NCBI GenBank assembly: GCA_000402075.1
Contig: ARWO01000005.1
Location: 8,601-72,600 of the forward strand
Origin: Thaumarchaeota archaeon SCGC AAA007-O23
Lineage (GTDB): Archaea; Thermoproteota; Nitrososphaeria; Nitrososphaerales; Nitrosopumilaceae
Length of the DNA stretch: 64,000 nucleotides
Direction of reading: 5' to 3'
Shown: positions 41,016 through 51,058 of the stretch, in pieces
Position numbering within the stretch: the first letter of the stretch is position 1
Layout of the letters: each line of letters opens with the position of its first letter
Translations under genes and position numbers: made by a program
Notes under the pieces: generated by a model
The model's database searches: none
What the model saw: only the letters and a program-made list of their open reading frames with translations
What the model was told of the DNA's origin: nothing

Positions 41016-42479
41016 ATGGATACTGATTATGACATAATTGTAGCTGGAGGAGGTCTGACTGGAACAGTTGTAGCTCAGGCGATCTCACATTATTCTAATC
41101 AAAATTTATCCATTCTTTCAATTGACAGAAATCCGGAGACACTCCCTGGGCGAAAATCAAATCCTGGTTGGACATGTGGTGATGCTTGTTCAAAGGAAGC
41201 AGTTGATTTCATGACGGAGAGGATAAAAGTTCCCTGGACATCACCAGAAATTGAACATGATGTAAAAGGAGTTATGGCATTCTCACCGGATAAAGAGACC
41301 GCAATTCCTTTTGATGGTGATGGCTATATGTTAAATCGTCAAAAACTACCAGAAATTCAAAACGCAAGAACAAAAAAGATGGGAGTTAACTTTGATTTTG
41401 AAATTAATCTTACAGGTCTAATCTATGATGGACCACAGGTAACAGGTGTTCAGGGCATCAATAATAAAACAAAACAGCCATACAAAAAAACAGCAAAGGT
41501 TGTAGTGGACGCAACAGGAGTCACTTCAATGCTTAGAAACCAACTTGAAAACTCCACAAAAATTGAGAAAAAAATAGACAGGCGCGATCTAGAATCAACT
41601 GGTAGACACATTATGTATTTTGACAAGGGCGAGGAAGATCTAACGGAGTTTGATCCAGATTACTGTATCATTCACCTAGACCAAGACATTGCACCTGGAG
41701 GATATGGATGGGTCTTTCCAAAAGCTGACAACAAAGTAAACATCGGATTAGGTGTTGAAAAATCAATTTTAGACCAGAGAAACAAAAGACTTGGAAAAAA
41801 AGATAATGTTGCATCATTGATGGAAGAATATCTGCAAAGAAATAAGGCAATTAAAAATGCAAAACTGTCGCAAGATCCAGAAGACATTCACAATAATACT
41901 GGAGTATTCCAGGTTTCTGTGAGAAGACAAAATGACTGTATGGTTTCCGGAGGTTACATGTTAGTTGGAGATTCTGCATGGATGCCAAAACCAATTGATG
42001 CAGGAGGAATTGGTCCAGCCTTAATTGCAGGTACAATTCTTGGAAAAAATGTAGTAGACGCAGTTGAAGCAAACGATGTATCAGAAAAAGGATTGTGGCA
42101 GTATAATCTTGACTTTATTGAAGAATATGGTTACAAGACTGCTGGACTAGAACTTTTCAGAAGACTGGTACAGACATTAACTAATGAACAGATTAGCTAC
42201 GGCATGAAACACTTTTTGGGAAATGTTGATGTTGAAGCTATTAGCAAAGGTGAGCATCCAGATTTTTCAGGACTTACCAAACTAGGAATGATCATACGTG
42301 GTGCTATGAACAAGACAGTTGCTAGCGGACTAAAATATACATCAGAACAAAACCAGTGGTTGGTTGAACATTATAGAAATTATCCCAAGAAGCCTGATGG
42401 ATTTGAAGAGTGGAATAAATCTCTCCTCAAAACTCTTGATGAATCATTTACAAAAATAGCCTCGTTTTCCAAGAATTAG
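41016..42479 (+). CDS. Geranylgeranyl reductase family FAD-dependent oxidoreductase
   Basis: 487 residues. FAD dinucleotide-binding start YDIIVAGGGLTGTVVA, second FAD motif GGYMLVGDSAWMPKPIDAGGIGPA and VVVDATGVTSMLRNQL are family hallmarks; PGGYGWVFPKADNKVNIGLG is the GGR signature. It saturates geranylgeranyl chains of archaeal membrane lipids. The WTCGDACSKEA cysteine segment near residue 53 matches the archaeal type. Confidence 0.9.
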   Translation: MDTDYDIIVAGGGLTGTVVAQAISHYSNQNLSILSIDRNPETLPGRKSNPGWTCGDACSKEAVDFMTERIKVPWTSPEIEHDVKGVMAFSPDKETAIPFDGDGYMLNRQKLPEIQNARTKKMGVNFDFEINLTGLIYDGPQVTGVQGINNKTKQPYKKTAKVVVDATGVTSMLRNQLENSTKIEKKIDRRDLESTGRHIMYFDKGEEDLTEFDPDYCIIHLDQDIAPGGYGWVFPKADNKVNIGLGVEKSILDQRNKRLGKKDNVASLMEEYLQRNKAIKNAKLSQDPEDIHNNTGVFQVSVRRQNDCMVSGGYMLVGDSAWMPKPIDAGGIGPALIAGTILGKNVVDAVEANDVSEKGLWQYNLDFIEEYGYKTAGLELFRRLVQTLTNEQISYGMKHFLGNVDVEAISKGEHPDFSGLTKLGMIIRGAMNKTVASGLKYTSEQNQWLVEHYRNYPKKPDGFEEWNKSLLKTLDESFTKIASFSKN

Positions 42480-42513
42480 TCTTAAATAAAGTACCAACGC
42501 CAATGATGTTACT

Positions 42514-43341
42514 TTGTCAGACCAAAGCGAACAATCCATAGAGGGAAACGAACAATCAACTTACCTTGATTGGAATAACTCAATTGATGTTATGGACAAG
42601 GCATTTGAAAAAGGATTGTTTGTTATGATCATAGGACCAAAAGGAACCGGTAAAACTTCATTGGTAAGAGAATATGCAATCCAAAAATCAAAAGAATTAG
42701 AATCAATCAATTTTAGTTTAAGAACAAGAGAAAGTCACCTAGTAGGGACCAAGACCTTAATCGATGGAAATATTGGTTTTGATGAAGGAATTTTAGTAAA
42801 ATCAATGAAAGAAGGGAATATTTTATATCTTGATGAAATTAATGCTGCAGAAGCTGACGTTTTATTAAGATTAGATGAAGCACTTGATGATCGTAAACAG
42901 ATCGTTCTCAAAGAATCTGATGGTCAAGTCATTAAAGCAAAAGATTCATGGTTTGTGGTTGCAACAATTAATCCTCTTACGCACGTTGGAACTAAAGAAC
43001 TTCCACCACAGCTTCTAAGCAGATTCCCCGTTAGAATTAGGTTAGATTATCCTCCTGAAGATATTGAATACCAGATAATCAAAAAACATGTAAAAAACCC
43101 AATTGAATCTGATGTTTTGCTTGGAATCAAACTTGCAAATACATTACGTCAAGCATCTGCTGTTGAAGAACTGTATTATTCTCCATCTATTAGAGAAACT
43201 ATTGCATTTGCAAAATTATTGGAGGGCGGAGTTTCAGCAAAACATGCTGCAAAGATTGTTTTTGGAAATGTTTACTTCCAATGGGGAAACGTAGAATTTC
43301 AAAAAGTAAATGACATTATCACCTCAATGTTTGGTAGCTAA
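42514..43341 (+). CDS. MoxR-type AAA ATPase
   Basis: 275 residues, TTG start with a CTTAAATAAA box 24-33 bp upstream. Walker A GPKGTGKTS, Walker B NILYLDEINAAEADVL, sensor 1 VVATINP and arginine region LLSRFPVRIRL. MoxR/CbbQ ATPases work with a VWA partner as metal-insertion or assembly chaperones; the VWA gene starts at its stop codon (TAATG), so this is a pair. Confidence 0.92.
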   Translation: MSDQSEQSIEGNEQSTYLDWNNSIDVMDKAFEKGLFVMIIGPKGTGKTSLVREYAIQKSKELESINFSLRTRESHLVGTKTLIDGNIGFDEGILVKSMKEGNILYLDEINAAEADVLLRLDEALDDRKQIVLKESDGQVIKAKDSWFVVATINPLTHVGTKELPPQLLSRFPVRIRLDYPPEDIEYQIIKKHVKNPIESDVLLGIKLANTLRQASAVEELYYSPSIRETIAFAKLLEGGVSAKHAAKIVFGNVYFQWGNVEFQKVNDIITSMFGS

Positions 43342-43487
43342 TGCAATCCCTTCAATTACAAAATGACACTTTAATTGATATTGCCACTTTTCTTGCAAGA
43401 CGTTGGTCCGGAAAAGAAAATGTAATTGTTGGATTCTCAAAAACAAGACAAAATGAAACCAGATTAAAAGAAAAAAAATCCTACTGA
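43341..43487 (+). CDS. VWA protein, N-terminal fragment (frame-broken)
   Basis: ATG in TAATG with the AAA ATPase gene; 48 residues including LIDIATFLARRWSGKENVIVGFS, then TGA. The following ORF overlaps (TGATG). An A8 run at 43471-43478 sits at the junction; one more A would fuse this fragment to the VWA body and give RLKEKKILLMPNEHYYG, a reading that fits the family. So this is the true N-terminus of the next gene. Confidence 0.75.
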   Translation: MQSLQLQNDTLIDIATFLARRWSGKENVIVGFSKTRQNETRLKEKKSY

Positions 43488-44908
43488 TGCCAAATGAGCA
43501 TTATTATGGAAACAATTTTCAGAAATATAGACAGTTTAGGGTATCAATTTGGTACGAAGCTATGCGGTTGAAACATTGCGAAAAAATCCTTAGCAATGAT
43601 CATGCATATGGTTTTATTTTAAATGCAATAGAGACGCGAAGGATTGAACTTGTAGGAATAAAAGTTTGGAAAGGAATGGTTGAGGAATTAATATTCAATT
43701 ATACAAATATGTGGCTATCCAGAGCTAATCTAGGCTCAATTTTTGGGAAGGCTAGAACAGTAGAAGCATTCTATCAATATTTCTTATTTGGAGATATTAA
43801 GGGCGAAATACAGCCTAGTCAATTTAACAAGGTTACAAAAGCAGTAGAACTTGCAAAGCATATTCTAGGCGAATCAATGGAAAAAGATCACGGCACATCC
43901 TGGATTGAATCAAAGATACCAGAAATTTTAAAGATTTTGGATTTGGATGCATTGATTTCCATCCCACTTTCAGTTCCACTAAAAGGTCCTGGATTAGCAA
44001 TAACTCCTAATGATTTGGCTAAAGCAATGAAACAAGTTACAAAATCAAGAAAAGATGATTTTAGCAAATTTGATTCAAAAAATGTTTTAGAAGGAAAAAC
44101 TGTTCTTGATGAATTCAAAATAATAAAAACGGAAAATAGGAAAAACGAGAAAAAAGGTTTGAATGCAAAAATTATTGGTATCCAAATACCAGATCAATCT
44201 AATGTTGATGAGACTAAAATTTATGACCAAGACTTGATCAATAATTTGAAATCCAAGTTTAAAGAATGGAAAACTGGATGGAAAGAATATCACTTTTCTA
44301 CAGGAGATGAATTTGACAATGACGCTTATCTTGAGGGATATGACCGACCATTTGTTAGAGATTTAAAGAAATCAATTAGAACACGCATTGTAATTCTGCT
44401 TGATCACTCATCGAGTATTGCTGATCAACAAACAGATTACAAAAAAGCTACTCTGGCATTATGTGAAGTCTTAGCCTTTCTGAAGATTAAATTTTCAGTG
44501 TATGCATTCAATACCACTGAAAGACAAGTAATGTGCTGGCTTGTCAAACCAGATGGTCTTAAATGGAATAATTCGTGTGCAAAAAGACTTGCCCAAATTC
44601 CAGCTAATGGTGGAACACCTTTAGCTGAAGTTTACGATAAGCTCTATCCAATTCTATATTCTAAAAAACCAGACATCTTTCTGACACTTTCTGACGGAGA
44701 ACCATCGGATACGTTTGCTGCTCGTTCTATGGTTAAATCGTTCAAATCGCTTGGGATTAAAATGGTAGCAATTGGAGTTGGCAGAGATACACGTAACGCT
44801 ACAATAATTGCGACAAATTTGAAATACTTGGGATTTGAGAGAACGCTAGGAGTTTCTAGGCTTAAAGATATTCCTAATAAAGTGTTGAATGTACTAAGTG
44901 ATGTATAG
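43487..44908 (+). CDS. Von Willebrand factor A domain protein, partner of the MoxR ATPase (5' end displaced by frameshift)
   Basis: 473 residues from the apparent ATG; about 522 if joined to the fragment at 43341. The C-terminal VWA domain starts TRIVILLDHSSSIADQQ (a MIDAS DxSxS motif) and contains GGTPLAE and LTLSDGEPSDTF. The N-terminal 300 residues are helical. With MoxR it likely forms a chaperone pair acting on a metalloenzyme; the substrate is unknown. Overlaps the PAC2 gene by 8 nt. Confidence 0.85.
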   Translation: MPNEHYYGNNFQKYRQFRVSIWYEAMRLKHCEKILSNDHAYGFILNAIETRRIELVGIKVWKGMVEELIFNYTNMWLSRANLGSIFGKARTVEAFYQYFLFGDIKGEIQPSQFNKVTKAVELAKHILGESMEKDHGTSWIESKIPEILKILDLDALISIPLSVPLKGPGLAITPNDLAKAMKQVTKSRKDDFSKFDSKNVLEGKTVLDEFKIIKTENRKNEKKGLNAKIIGIQIPDQSNVDETKIYDQDLINNLKSKFKEWKTGWKEYHFSTGDEFDNDAYLEGYDRPFVRDLKKSIRTRIVILLDHSSSIADQQTDYKKATLALCEVLAFLKIKFSVYAFNTTERQVMCWLVKPDGLKWNNSCAKRLAQIPANGGTPLAEVYDKLYPILYSKKPDIFLTLSDGEPSDTFAARSMVKSFKSLGIKMVAIGVGRDTRNATIIATNLKYLGFERTLGVSRLKDIPNKVLNVLSDV

Positions 44909-45614
44909 TTTGGAATTCATAAATAAATCAGAGCCAGAGATTAGAAAACCACTAGTTATAGCTGCAATGCAGGATATGGGTAACGTTGGAAGTATAGTTG
45001 TTAATTTTATTAACAAAAGCTTAAGCACTGTTCCATTCCGCCATGTAAAATCTACTAGACCGCCATATGTTTACGACAGAGGTGGTTTCATAGAGATACC
45101 TGAAGAAAAGTGGGAATACAGATTTGGTAATGATTTTATAATATTTGGTGGCGGTCCAGGACAACCACAACAAAACGATGAGCTGAATGAATTATGTCAA
45201 GATGTGATTGACATAGCCAAAAAATATGATGCAAAATTCATCTACACGGTTGGTGGATTCCATACCAGCAAACAGTTTGGAAAACATCCAACTACATATG
45301 TTACAACTACATCAAAGAGTCTCCTAGAACAAGTCCAAAGACTTGGTATAGAGACCACACCGCAGGAATCTGTCATCACAGGATTTAATGGGCTTATACT
45401 GGGATACGCGAAGCTTAATGGAATTAATGGAATGGGATTGTATGGAGAACTTTTGGAACCAAATATTCCGCAATATAGAGCGGCAAAAAGCATTATTCAA
45501 ACTCTGGAAAAACTAACATATCAAAAATTGGGAGATTTAAATGAATTAGATGCCAAGGCTGATGCAGTTGATAATCAGCTAAAGGGTGGTATCAAGGATG
45601 ATTATGATTTTTGA
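44901..45614 (+). CDS. PAC2-family protein (proteasome assembly chaperone-like)
   Basis: 237 residues from the ATG at 44901. KPLVIAAMQDMGNVGSIVVNFI, then GFIEIPEE, IYTVGGFHT and VITGFNGLILGYAKLNGINGMGLYGEL are PAC2 (DUF75) signatures. Archaeal members are related to proteasome assembly chaperones, but function is not established. End of the MoxR-VWA operon. Confidence 0.88.
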   Translation: MYSLEFINKSEPEIRKPLVIAAMQDMGNVGSIVVNFINKSLSTVPFRHVKSTRPPYVYDRGGFIEIPEEKWEYRFGNDFIIFGGGPGQPQQNDELNELCQDVIDIAKKYDAKFIYTVGGFHTSKQFGKHPTTYVTTTSKSLLEQVQRLGIETTPQESVITGFNGLILGYAKLNGINGMGLYGELLEPNIPQYRAAKSIIQTLEKLTYQKLGDLNELDAKADAVDNQLKGGIKDDYDF

Positions 45615-45650
45615 CTTCTTTTAGATAATCGATGTTAAAGGTAAGATGTA

Positions 45651-45881
45651 TTGAAAAAAAAATGCTCTGAATGTGGAAGTTCGTTTATCTGTGAAGAAGA
45701 TACTGTTACCTGTTGGTGTGCCAGCTTACCAAAATTATCAAAGGATGAGATCGGCGATGGTGATTGTGTGTGTAAAAATTGTCTGTTAAAAAAATATAGA
45801 AAAAAACTCCTAAAAACAGATGAGATTAAGAAAGATCTATTTGAGGAAGAATATAGATACCAATGGAAAAATCGCCACTAG
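45651..45881 (+). CDS. Cysteine-rich CWC family protein
   Basis: 76 residues, TTG start. CSECGSSFIC, then TCWCASLP and CVCKNC form the cysteine-rich CWC pattern (zinc-binding). Function unknown; small and cytoplasmic. Confidence 0.8.
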   Translation: MKKKCSECGSSFICEEDTVTCWCASLPKLSKDEIGDGDCVCKNCLLKKYRKKLLKTDEIKKDLFEEEYRYQWKNRH

Positions 45882-45885
45882 CAGA

Positions 45886-46524
45886 TTAAGTACTGCCTCT
45901 AACTTTAGGTAAATTCCAATTGTATTTCATTGCAACTAATCTTAAACTAGTCGTAACCACTATTCCCAAAATAGTTGCAGCATAAAGTTGATCACTAAAC
46001 ATTAAAACAAAATAGAATACGATTACACCGATAAAACTTGCACTAGCATAAAATTCCTTGACGAATACTATTGGGGTTTGATTCACAAAAATATCTCTAA
46101 GTATGCCTCCACCTATTGCAGTAAGCATTCCAGCAAGAACTATGATGAGGAGATTCATTCCGAACAAATTGTATGCAAATGTGGCTCCTATTACAGTAAA
46201 AACACCAAGACCTATTGCATCAAATTTTAAGAAAAGATTCCAATGTTTACTAAGTCTAGAATGTAGAAGAAATATGATAATACCTGTAATTACAGTAATT
46301 ATAACATATGATGGATCAATCAATGAATTTGGAAGTGTTTTTCCTAATACAACATCACGAATTGTGCCACCTGCAACACCAGTGATTGTAGCTAAAATGA
46401 TTATGCCAACGATGTCAGCTTTATGCTCAATAGCCTTGAATGCGCCAGTTACAGCAAATGCCATAGTTCCAAAAAGATCTAAAATGTAAATGAATACCTC
46501 GATTGGAGTTGAAAATTCAACCAA
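45886..46524 (-). CDS. UPF0126/TRIC-type membrane protein
   Basis: 212 residues, TTG start, seven membrane segments. Two halves each with the repeat FAVTGAFKAI...GVAGGTIRDVVLG and VIGATFAYN...AIGGGILRDIFV, the GGG(T/I)(I/L)RD motif of the TRIC-like channel family. Likely cation channel or small-molecule transporter. Confidence 0.9.
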   Translation of the reverse strand: MVEFSTPIEVFIYILDLFGTMAFAVTGAFKAIEHKADIVGIIILATITGVAGGTIRDVVLGKTLPNSLIDPSYVIITVITGIIIFLLHSRLSKHWNLFLKFDAIGLGVFTVIGATFAYNLFGMNLLIIVLAGMLTAIGGGILRDIFVNQTPIVFVKEFYASASFIGVIVFYFVLMFSDQLYAATILGIVVTTSLRLVAMKYNWNLPKVRGST

Positions 46525-46593
46525 TACAATTACAACAATAATCTAGTAAATAACATTGAATATAGAATTGGATCTACAGTTGATAATATAGAA

Positions 46594-46905
46594 TTAGCCG
46601 AATAAGGATGAAAGACCTTCCATTGCTGCTTCTTCAGACTTGCCGGCTGCTGCTTCATCTTTCTTTTCTGCTTTTTTGCCTTCTCCACCTTCTGCTGGTG
46701 CTGCTGCTGCTGGTGCAGCGGCTACTGCAACTGGAGCGGCCTTTATTGCATCTTCAATATTAACATCAGCCAAAGATGCTACAAGTGATTTCACTTTTGC
46801 CTCGTTTACTTCTGCACCAGATGATTTGACTATTGAAGTGACATTTTCCTCAGTAATCTCCTTCTTTAGCTTATGAAGCATTAATGCAGCGTAAACATAT
46901 TCCAT
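46594..46905 (-). CDS. rpl12: Ribosomal stalk protein P1/L12
   Basis: 103 residues. Starts MEYVYAALMLHKLKKEITE, has an Ala-rich hinge and a charged linker, and ends EEAAMEGLSSLFG, the conserved tail that recruits translational GTPases. Encoded away from rpl1/rpl10 here, unlike the common L11-L1-L10-L12 cluster. Confidence 0.96.
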   Translation of the reverse strand: MEYVYAALMLHKLKKEITEENVTSIVKSSGAEVNEAKVKSLVASLADVNIEDAIKAAPVAVAAAPAAAAPAEGGEGKKAEKKDEAAAGKSEEAAMEGLSSLFG

Positions 46906-46965
46906 AGTACCATTTTTTTCGAAATGGATAATATAAAACTATGGAGAATTACAGTAAATTATAAT

Positions 46966-47478
46966 TTAATTTAGAATTTTCAGACTTCTGCAAACTGAAT
47001 AGAGCGTCCTCTTCAAACTCTTGTCAAACAATGTATCCATCCGTTGTTTTAGAATACGTTTTGCTTCATCTCTCTCAGATCCAGGTGGAAGGGAAAGTAC
47101 ATTATTTACCAATTCTGATAAAGACTCACGGATCCATCCTTCTAAAGTTGCATACACTCTATTGGGAAGTTCTAAAACTTGGTGCTCATTCAGATCTATA
47201 ATTTCGTTAAAGTTATCATGTTCAATACGGTAAATTAGCATCTGAATACAATTATCAGGATTAGGATTTTTTAAAATTTCAGCAGATCGTGCTCCTGCCT
47301 TTCCTTGTTCAATTTTGTTCTTTAATCCAACTGGATTAATTATAATTCCATTAACTCCAATTTTTGTACCTTGAACACCAGTAACTGCACCAAAAATTAT
47401 TTTGTTGTATTCGCCATCTGGTTGTCTAGCAAAAATAAAATCTCCTTCCTTAAGACCTTTTTTTCCAAGTCCAAGCAT
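46966..47478 (-). CDS. Hypothetical protein
   Basis: 170 residues. A strand-rich N-terminal domain (EGDFIFARQPDGEYNKIIFGAVTGVQGTKIGVNG) followed by helices with an acidic-basic pattern (LPPGSERDEAKRILKQRMDTLF). No family recognised; upstream of rpl12 on the same strand. Confidence 0.55.
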   Translation of the reverse strand: MLGLGKKGLKEGDFIFARQPDGEYNKIIFGAVTGVQGTKIGVNGIIINPVGLKNKIEQGKAGARSAEILKNPNPDNCIQMLIYRIEHDNFNEIIDLNEHQVLELPNRVYATLEGWIRESLSELVNNVLSLPPGSERDEAKRILKQRMDTLFDKSLKRTLYSVCRSLKILN

Positions 47479-47554
47479 GAGCTAAATCTGGGTGTATTCT
47501 ATTTAATTTATTGTATCGGCAATTCTTAATATCGGTCAGCCGAAAACATTTCAA

Positions 47555-50251
47555 ATGGATAAAAAAGAGATTCTTTCAAAATTTTCTACTGATCCTGAAC
47601 GATACTACAAGGTAAAATTATTTGATGATGAAAGATTTGAGCGTAAATCATGTGCAACATGCAAGCGATTCTATTGGACCATAGATGAGAATCGTGTAAA
47701 CTGCCCTGATCATTCTGACGATACGTATTCATTTATAGGAAATCCACCAACAGCAAAAAGATTTGATTATACACAAGCATGGAAGGAAGTTGAATCATTT
47801 TTTGTAAAAAATGGACATACATCTGTGAATAGATATCCAGTTGTTTGTAGATGGCGTGATGATCTATATTTTACAATTGCATCAATTGTTGACTTTCAGA
47901 GAGTGATGGGAAGTAAAGTTGTCTTTGAATTTCCTGCAAACCCACTTGTCGTTCCACAGACCTGTCTCAGATTCAAAGATTTAGAAAATGTGGGTGTTAC
48001 TGGGCGACACTTTTCAAGCTTTTGTATGATTGGACAGCATAGCATTCCAAATTCTAATGGATATTGGAAAGATGAATGTGTTGATTTGGATTACAGATTA
48101 CTTACAGAGCAATTTGGAATTGATAAAAAGGAAGTTGTTTTTGTGGAAGATGTTTGGGAAGGTGGCGGTTCGTTTGGTTCTTCTTTAGAATTTTTTGTAA
48201 AGGGATTGGAACTCGGTAATGCAGTGTTCACTGAATTTCAAGGAGATTTATCTAACTACAAAACATTAGACCAACAAATTATCGATATGGGAGCAGGTTT
48301 AGAGAGATTTGCCTGGCTTACAATGGGAACACCAACCGCGTATGATTGCTGTTTTGGACCAATTACTAACAACCTACTACAGCAAGCAGGAATTGATACA
48401 AATGACGAACTTTTAGTTACATACTTTACCAAAATTGCAAAACACTTAGAACAATTTAGTGATTTATCTGAGGTTAGAAAACATGCAATAAAATCAGCTG
48501 GTCTTTCAGATGAACAGATAAATAAAATCATAACACCTCTTGAGGGAATTTATTTAATTGTTGATCACATTAGAACGTTGATTTTTGCAATATCAGACGG
48601 TGCCTTGCCAAGCAATGTTGGTGGGGGATACAATCTTCGAATGATGCTTCGAAGAATTATATCTACAATGAATAGATTATCGCTAAAATTTGACATGAGC
48701 GAGATGATCGATATGCAAATTGATTATCTTAAAAATACATATCCTGAACTAGAAAAAACACGTGAAGACATCAAGACGATAATTGGAATTGAGTCTGACA
48801 GATATGAAAATTCGAAATTAAGAATGGAAAAAATTGTAAGTAACTTAAATCAGAAACCTACAGTTGATGATTTGATTAGACTTTATGAATCAGATGGTGT
48901 AACACCAGATTATCTAAAGGAAATGAAGGTAATTTCTGATATTCCATCTACATTTTATAGTAAATTATCTGAACTGCATCAATCAAAGAAGCAAAAAGAA
49001 CAAGACCAAGTTTCATTAGAAGGGTTACCAGATACTGAACTTTTGTATTATGGTGATGACCCAAAAGAGTTTGATGCAAATGTCCTAAAATCCTTTGACA
49101 AATATGTAGTGTTGGATAAAACTTCGTTTTATGCAAGAGGTGGTGGACAGGAACCAGACCACGGAACAATTGAAAACTTTGAAGTTGTTGATGTAAGCAA
49201 ACATGGTAATATCATAGTACATGAACTCAAAAATGGCATTCCAAAGGAAGGTAGTGCTGTTTCATGTGTTGTTAATTCAAAAAGAAGAGATAGTATCACA
49301 AAAAATCATACCAGCACCCACATTCTCAATTCATCTTCCCGAAGTGTTTTAGGATCGTGGGTTTGGCAACATTCTGCATTTAAAGAAGAAGATCATGCAA
49401 GGCTAGACATAACACATCATTCTGCTTTGACTGATGATGAAATTACAAAAATTGAGGATCTAGCTAATTCTATAGTTAAGAAAAACATACCGGTAACAAT
49501 TGAGAATTTTGATAGAGGAACTGCTGAGCAAAAATATGGATTTAAAATATATCAAGGAGGAATTGTTCCAGTAAAATCAATTAGAATTGTCTCAATTGAG
49601 GATTTTGACATAGAAGCATGTGGTGGAACACATGTTAAGCAAACAGATGAGATTGAACTAATAAAAATCACAAGAACAAAAAGAATTCAAGACGGTGTGG
49701 TGAGAATTGAGTTTGTTTCAGGAGATACTGCTCTAGATTATGTTAAGCGGCATGATGCTGACTTGATAAAAAAATCATCTGAATTAAAAAACAAAACTGA
49801 ATTAAAAGAAAAAAGACAGGAACAAAAACAAGAATTAAGAGAAAAGTTTCCACTTTTAGTTGAAAATATAATTCAAAGTAAAATTGGCTCAACCATTGTA
49901 GATGAAATCGTTATCGATATTACAAAATCTGGAAAACCAAACTTTTGTTGTACAACCAGTGATCAATATGATGAATTTTTTCATATTGGTTTGGGAGAAA
50001 AACTGATCGAAAAGGATCCATGGATGGTTTACTGTGGTATTTTTGAAGATGGAGATAAAATTCGAGCAATAATTTATTCAGGCGATCAAGCTGCAAATGA
50101 TAAAAAAGCAGGAGATATTGCAAAAAATGTGTCCGAAATACTTGGAGGAGCTGGCGGGGGTAACCAAAGGTTTGCTCAGGGAGGAGGAAAGGACAAATCT
50201 AAAAAAAATTATGCAATAGAGAAAGTAAAATCAATGGTTTTGGGAGTATAA
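47555..50251 (+). CDS. alaS: Alanyl-tRNA synthetase
   Basis: 898 residues, archaeal AlaRS length. N-terminal archaeal zinc segment (CATCKRFYW), class II core with WRDDLYFTIASIVDFQ, and the editing domain with HTSTHIL and EACGGTH. C-terminal domain ends in a Gly-rich GGAGGGNQRFAQGGG oligomerisation stretch. Followed after 4 bp by leuS. Intact frame throughout, unlike leuS. Confidence 0.97.
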   Translation: MDKKEILSKFSTDPERYYKVKLFDDERFERKSCATCKRFYWTIDENRVNCPDHSDDTYSFIGNPPTAKRFDYTQAWKEVESFFVKNGHTSVNRYPVVCRWRDDLYFTIASIVDFQRVMGSKVVFEFPANPLVVPQTCLRFKDLENVGVTGRHFSSFCMIGQHSIPNSNGYWKDECVDLDYRLLTEQFGIDKKEVVFVEDVWEGGGSFGSSLEFFVKGLELGNAVFTEFQGDLSNYKTLDQQIIDMGAGLERFAWLTMGTPTAYDCCFGPITNNLLQQAGIDTNDELLVTYFTKIAKHLEQFSDLSEVRKHAIKSAGLSDEQINKIITPLEGIYLIVDHIRTLIFAISDGALPSNVGGGYNLRMMLRRIISTMNRLSLKFDMSEMIDMQIDYLKNTYPELEKTREDIKTIIGIESDRYENSKLRMEKIVSNLNQKPTVDDLIRLYESDGVTPDYLKEMKVISDIPSTFYSKLSELHQSKKQKEQDQVSLEGLPDTELLYYGDDPKEFDANVLKSFDKYVVLDKTSFYARGGGQEPDHGTIENFEVVDVSKHGNIIVHELKNGIPKEGSAVSCVVNSKRRDSITKNHTSTHILNSSSRSVLGSWVWQHSAFKEEDHARLDITHHSALTDDEITKIEDLANSIVKKNIPVTIENFDRGTAEQKYGFKIYQGGIVPVKSIRIVSIEDFDIEACGGTHVKQTDEIELIKITRTKRIQDGVVRIEFVSGDTALDYVKRHDADLIKKSSELKNKTELKEKRQEQKQELREKFPLLVENIIQSKIGSTIVDEIVIDITKSGKPNFCCTTSDQYDEFFHIGLGEKLIEKDPWMVYCGIFEDGDKIRAIIYSGDQAANDKKAGDIAKNVSEILGGAGGGNQRFAQGGGKDKSKKNYAIEKVKSMVLGV

Positions 50252-50440
50252 AATTATGGAAATAAACTGGAATGCAATTGATAAAAAATGGCAAAAAAAA
50301 TGGTTAGAAAATAATGATCATGAAACTGACTCTAACAATAAAGAAAAAAATTCATAACCGTAGCATATCCTTACCCAAACTCACCACAGCATATAGGTCA
50401 TGGTAGAACATACACCATTGCAGACGTTCATTCGAGATAT

Positions 50441-51058
50441 TTGAGGATGAAAGGATTTAATGTGTTATTTCCAATGGGATTTCACTACACTGGTACACCA
50501 ATTCTTGGTATGGCAAAAAGAGTAGAAGCGAACGATACTGAATTAATTGAGGGATTCAAAACGTTATACAACGTTCCTGAAGATAAAATTAAGGAGTTTG
50601 TGGAGCCTGTAAAGATTGCTGATTATTTTCATGAAGAGATTAAATCGGGTATGATTGAGATGGGCTACTCTATTGATTGGAGAAGAGAATTTACTACAAT
50701 TGATCCTGCTTACCAAAAATTCATAGAGTGGCAATTTAGAAATCTAAAAGAAAAAAATCACATTGTGCAAGGTTCGCATCCTGTTGGATGGTGTCCAAAG
50801 GATCAAAATCCAGTTTCACAGCATGACACACTTGGGGATGTTGAACCTGATTTCACGGAATACATTGTCATTAAATTTGATTTGAACGGAGTAAAAATTC
50901 CTGTCGCTACATTAAGACCTGAAACATTATTTGGGGTAACAAATATTTGGATAAATCCTCAAGTTATGTATCAAAAAATCAAAGTGAATGATGAGATTTG
51001 GATTACTAGTCCAGAATGTGCACGAAAATTAGAATTCCTAGAAAAAAAATTGAAGTGA
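50441..51058 (+). CDS. leuS: LeuRS, middle fragment between the two breaks
   Basis: The frame is open from 50351 and contains the catalytic part after HIGH plus the start of the CP1 editing region (PVATLRPETLFGVTNIW). A TTG at 50441 is only the first formal start. Ends at TGA 51056-51058, just behind the A8 run. Not expected to be a separate protein. Confidence 0.6.
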   Translation: MRMKGFNVLFPMGFHYTGTPILGMAKRVEANDTELIEGFKTLYNVPEDKIKEFVEPVKIADYFHEEIKSGMIEMGYSIDWRREFTTIDPAYQKFIEWQFRNLKEKNHIVQGSHPVGWCPKDQNPVSQHDTLGDVEPDFTEYIVIKFDLNGVKIPVATLRPETLFGVTNIWINPQVMYQKIKVNDEIWITSPECARKLEFLEKKLK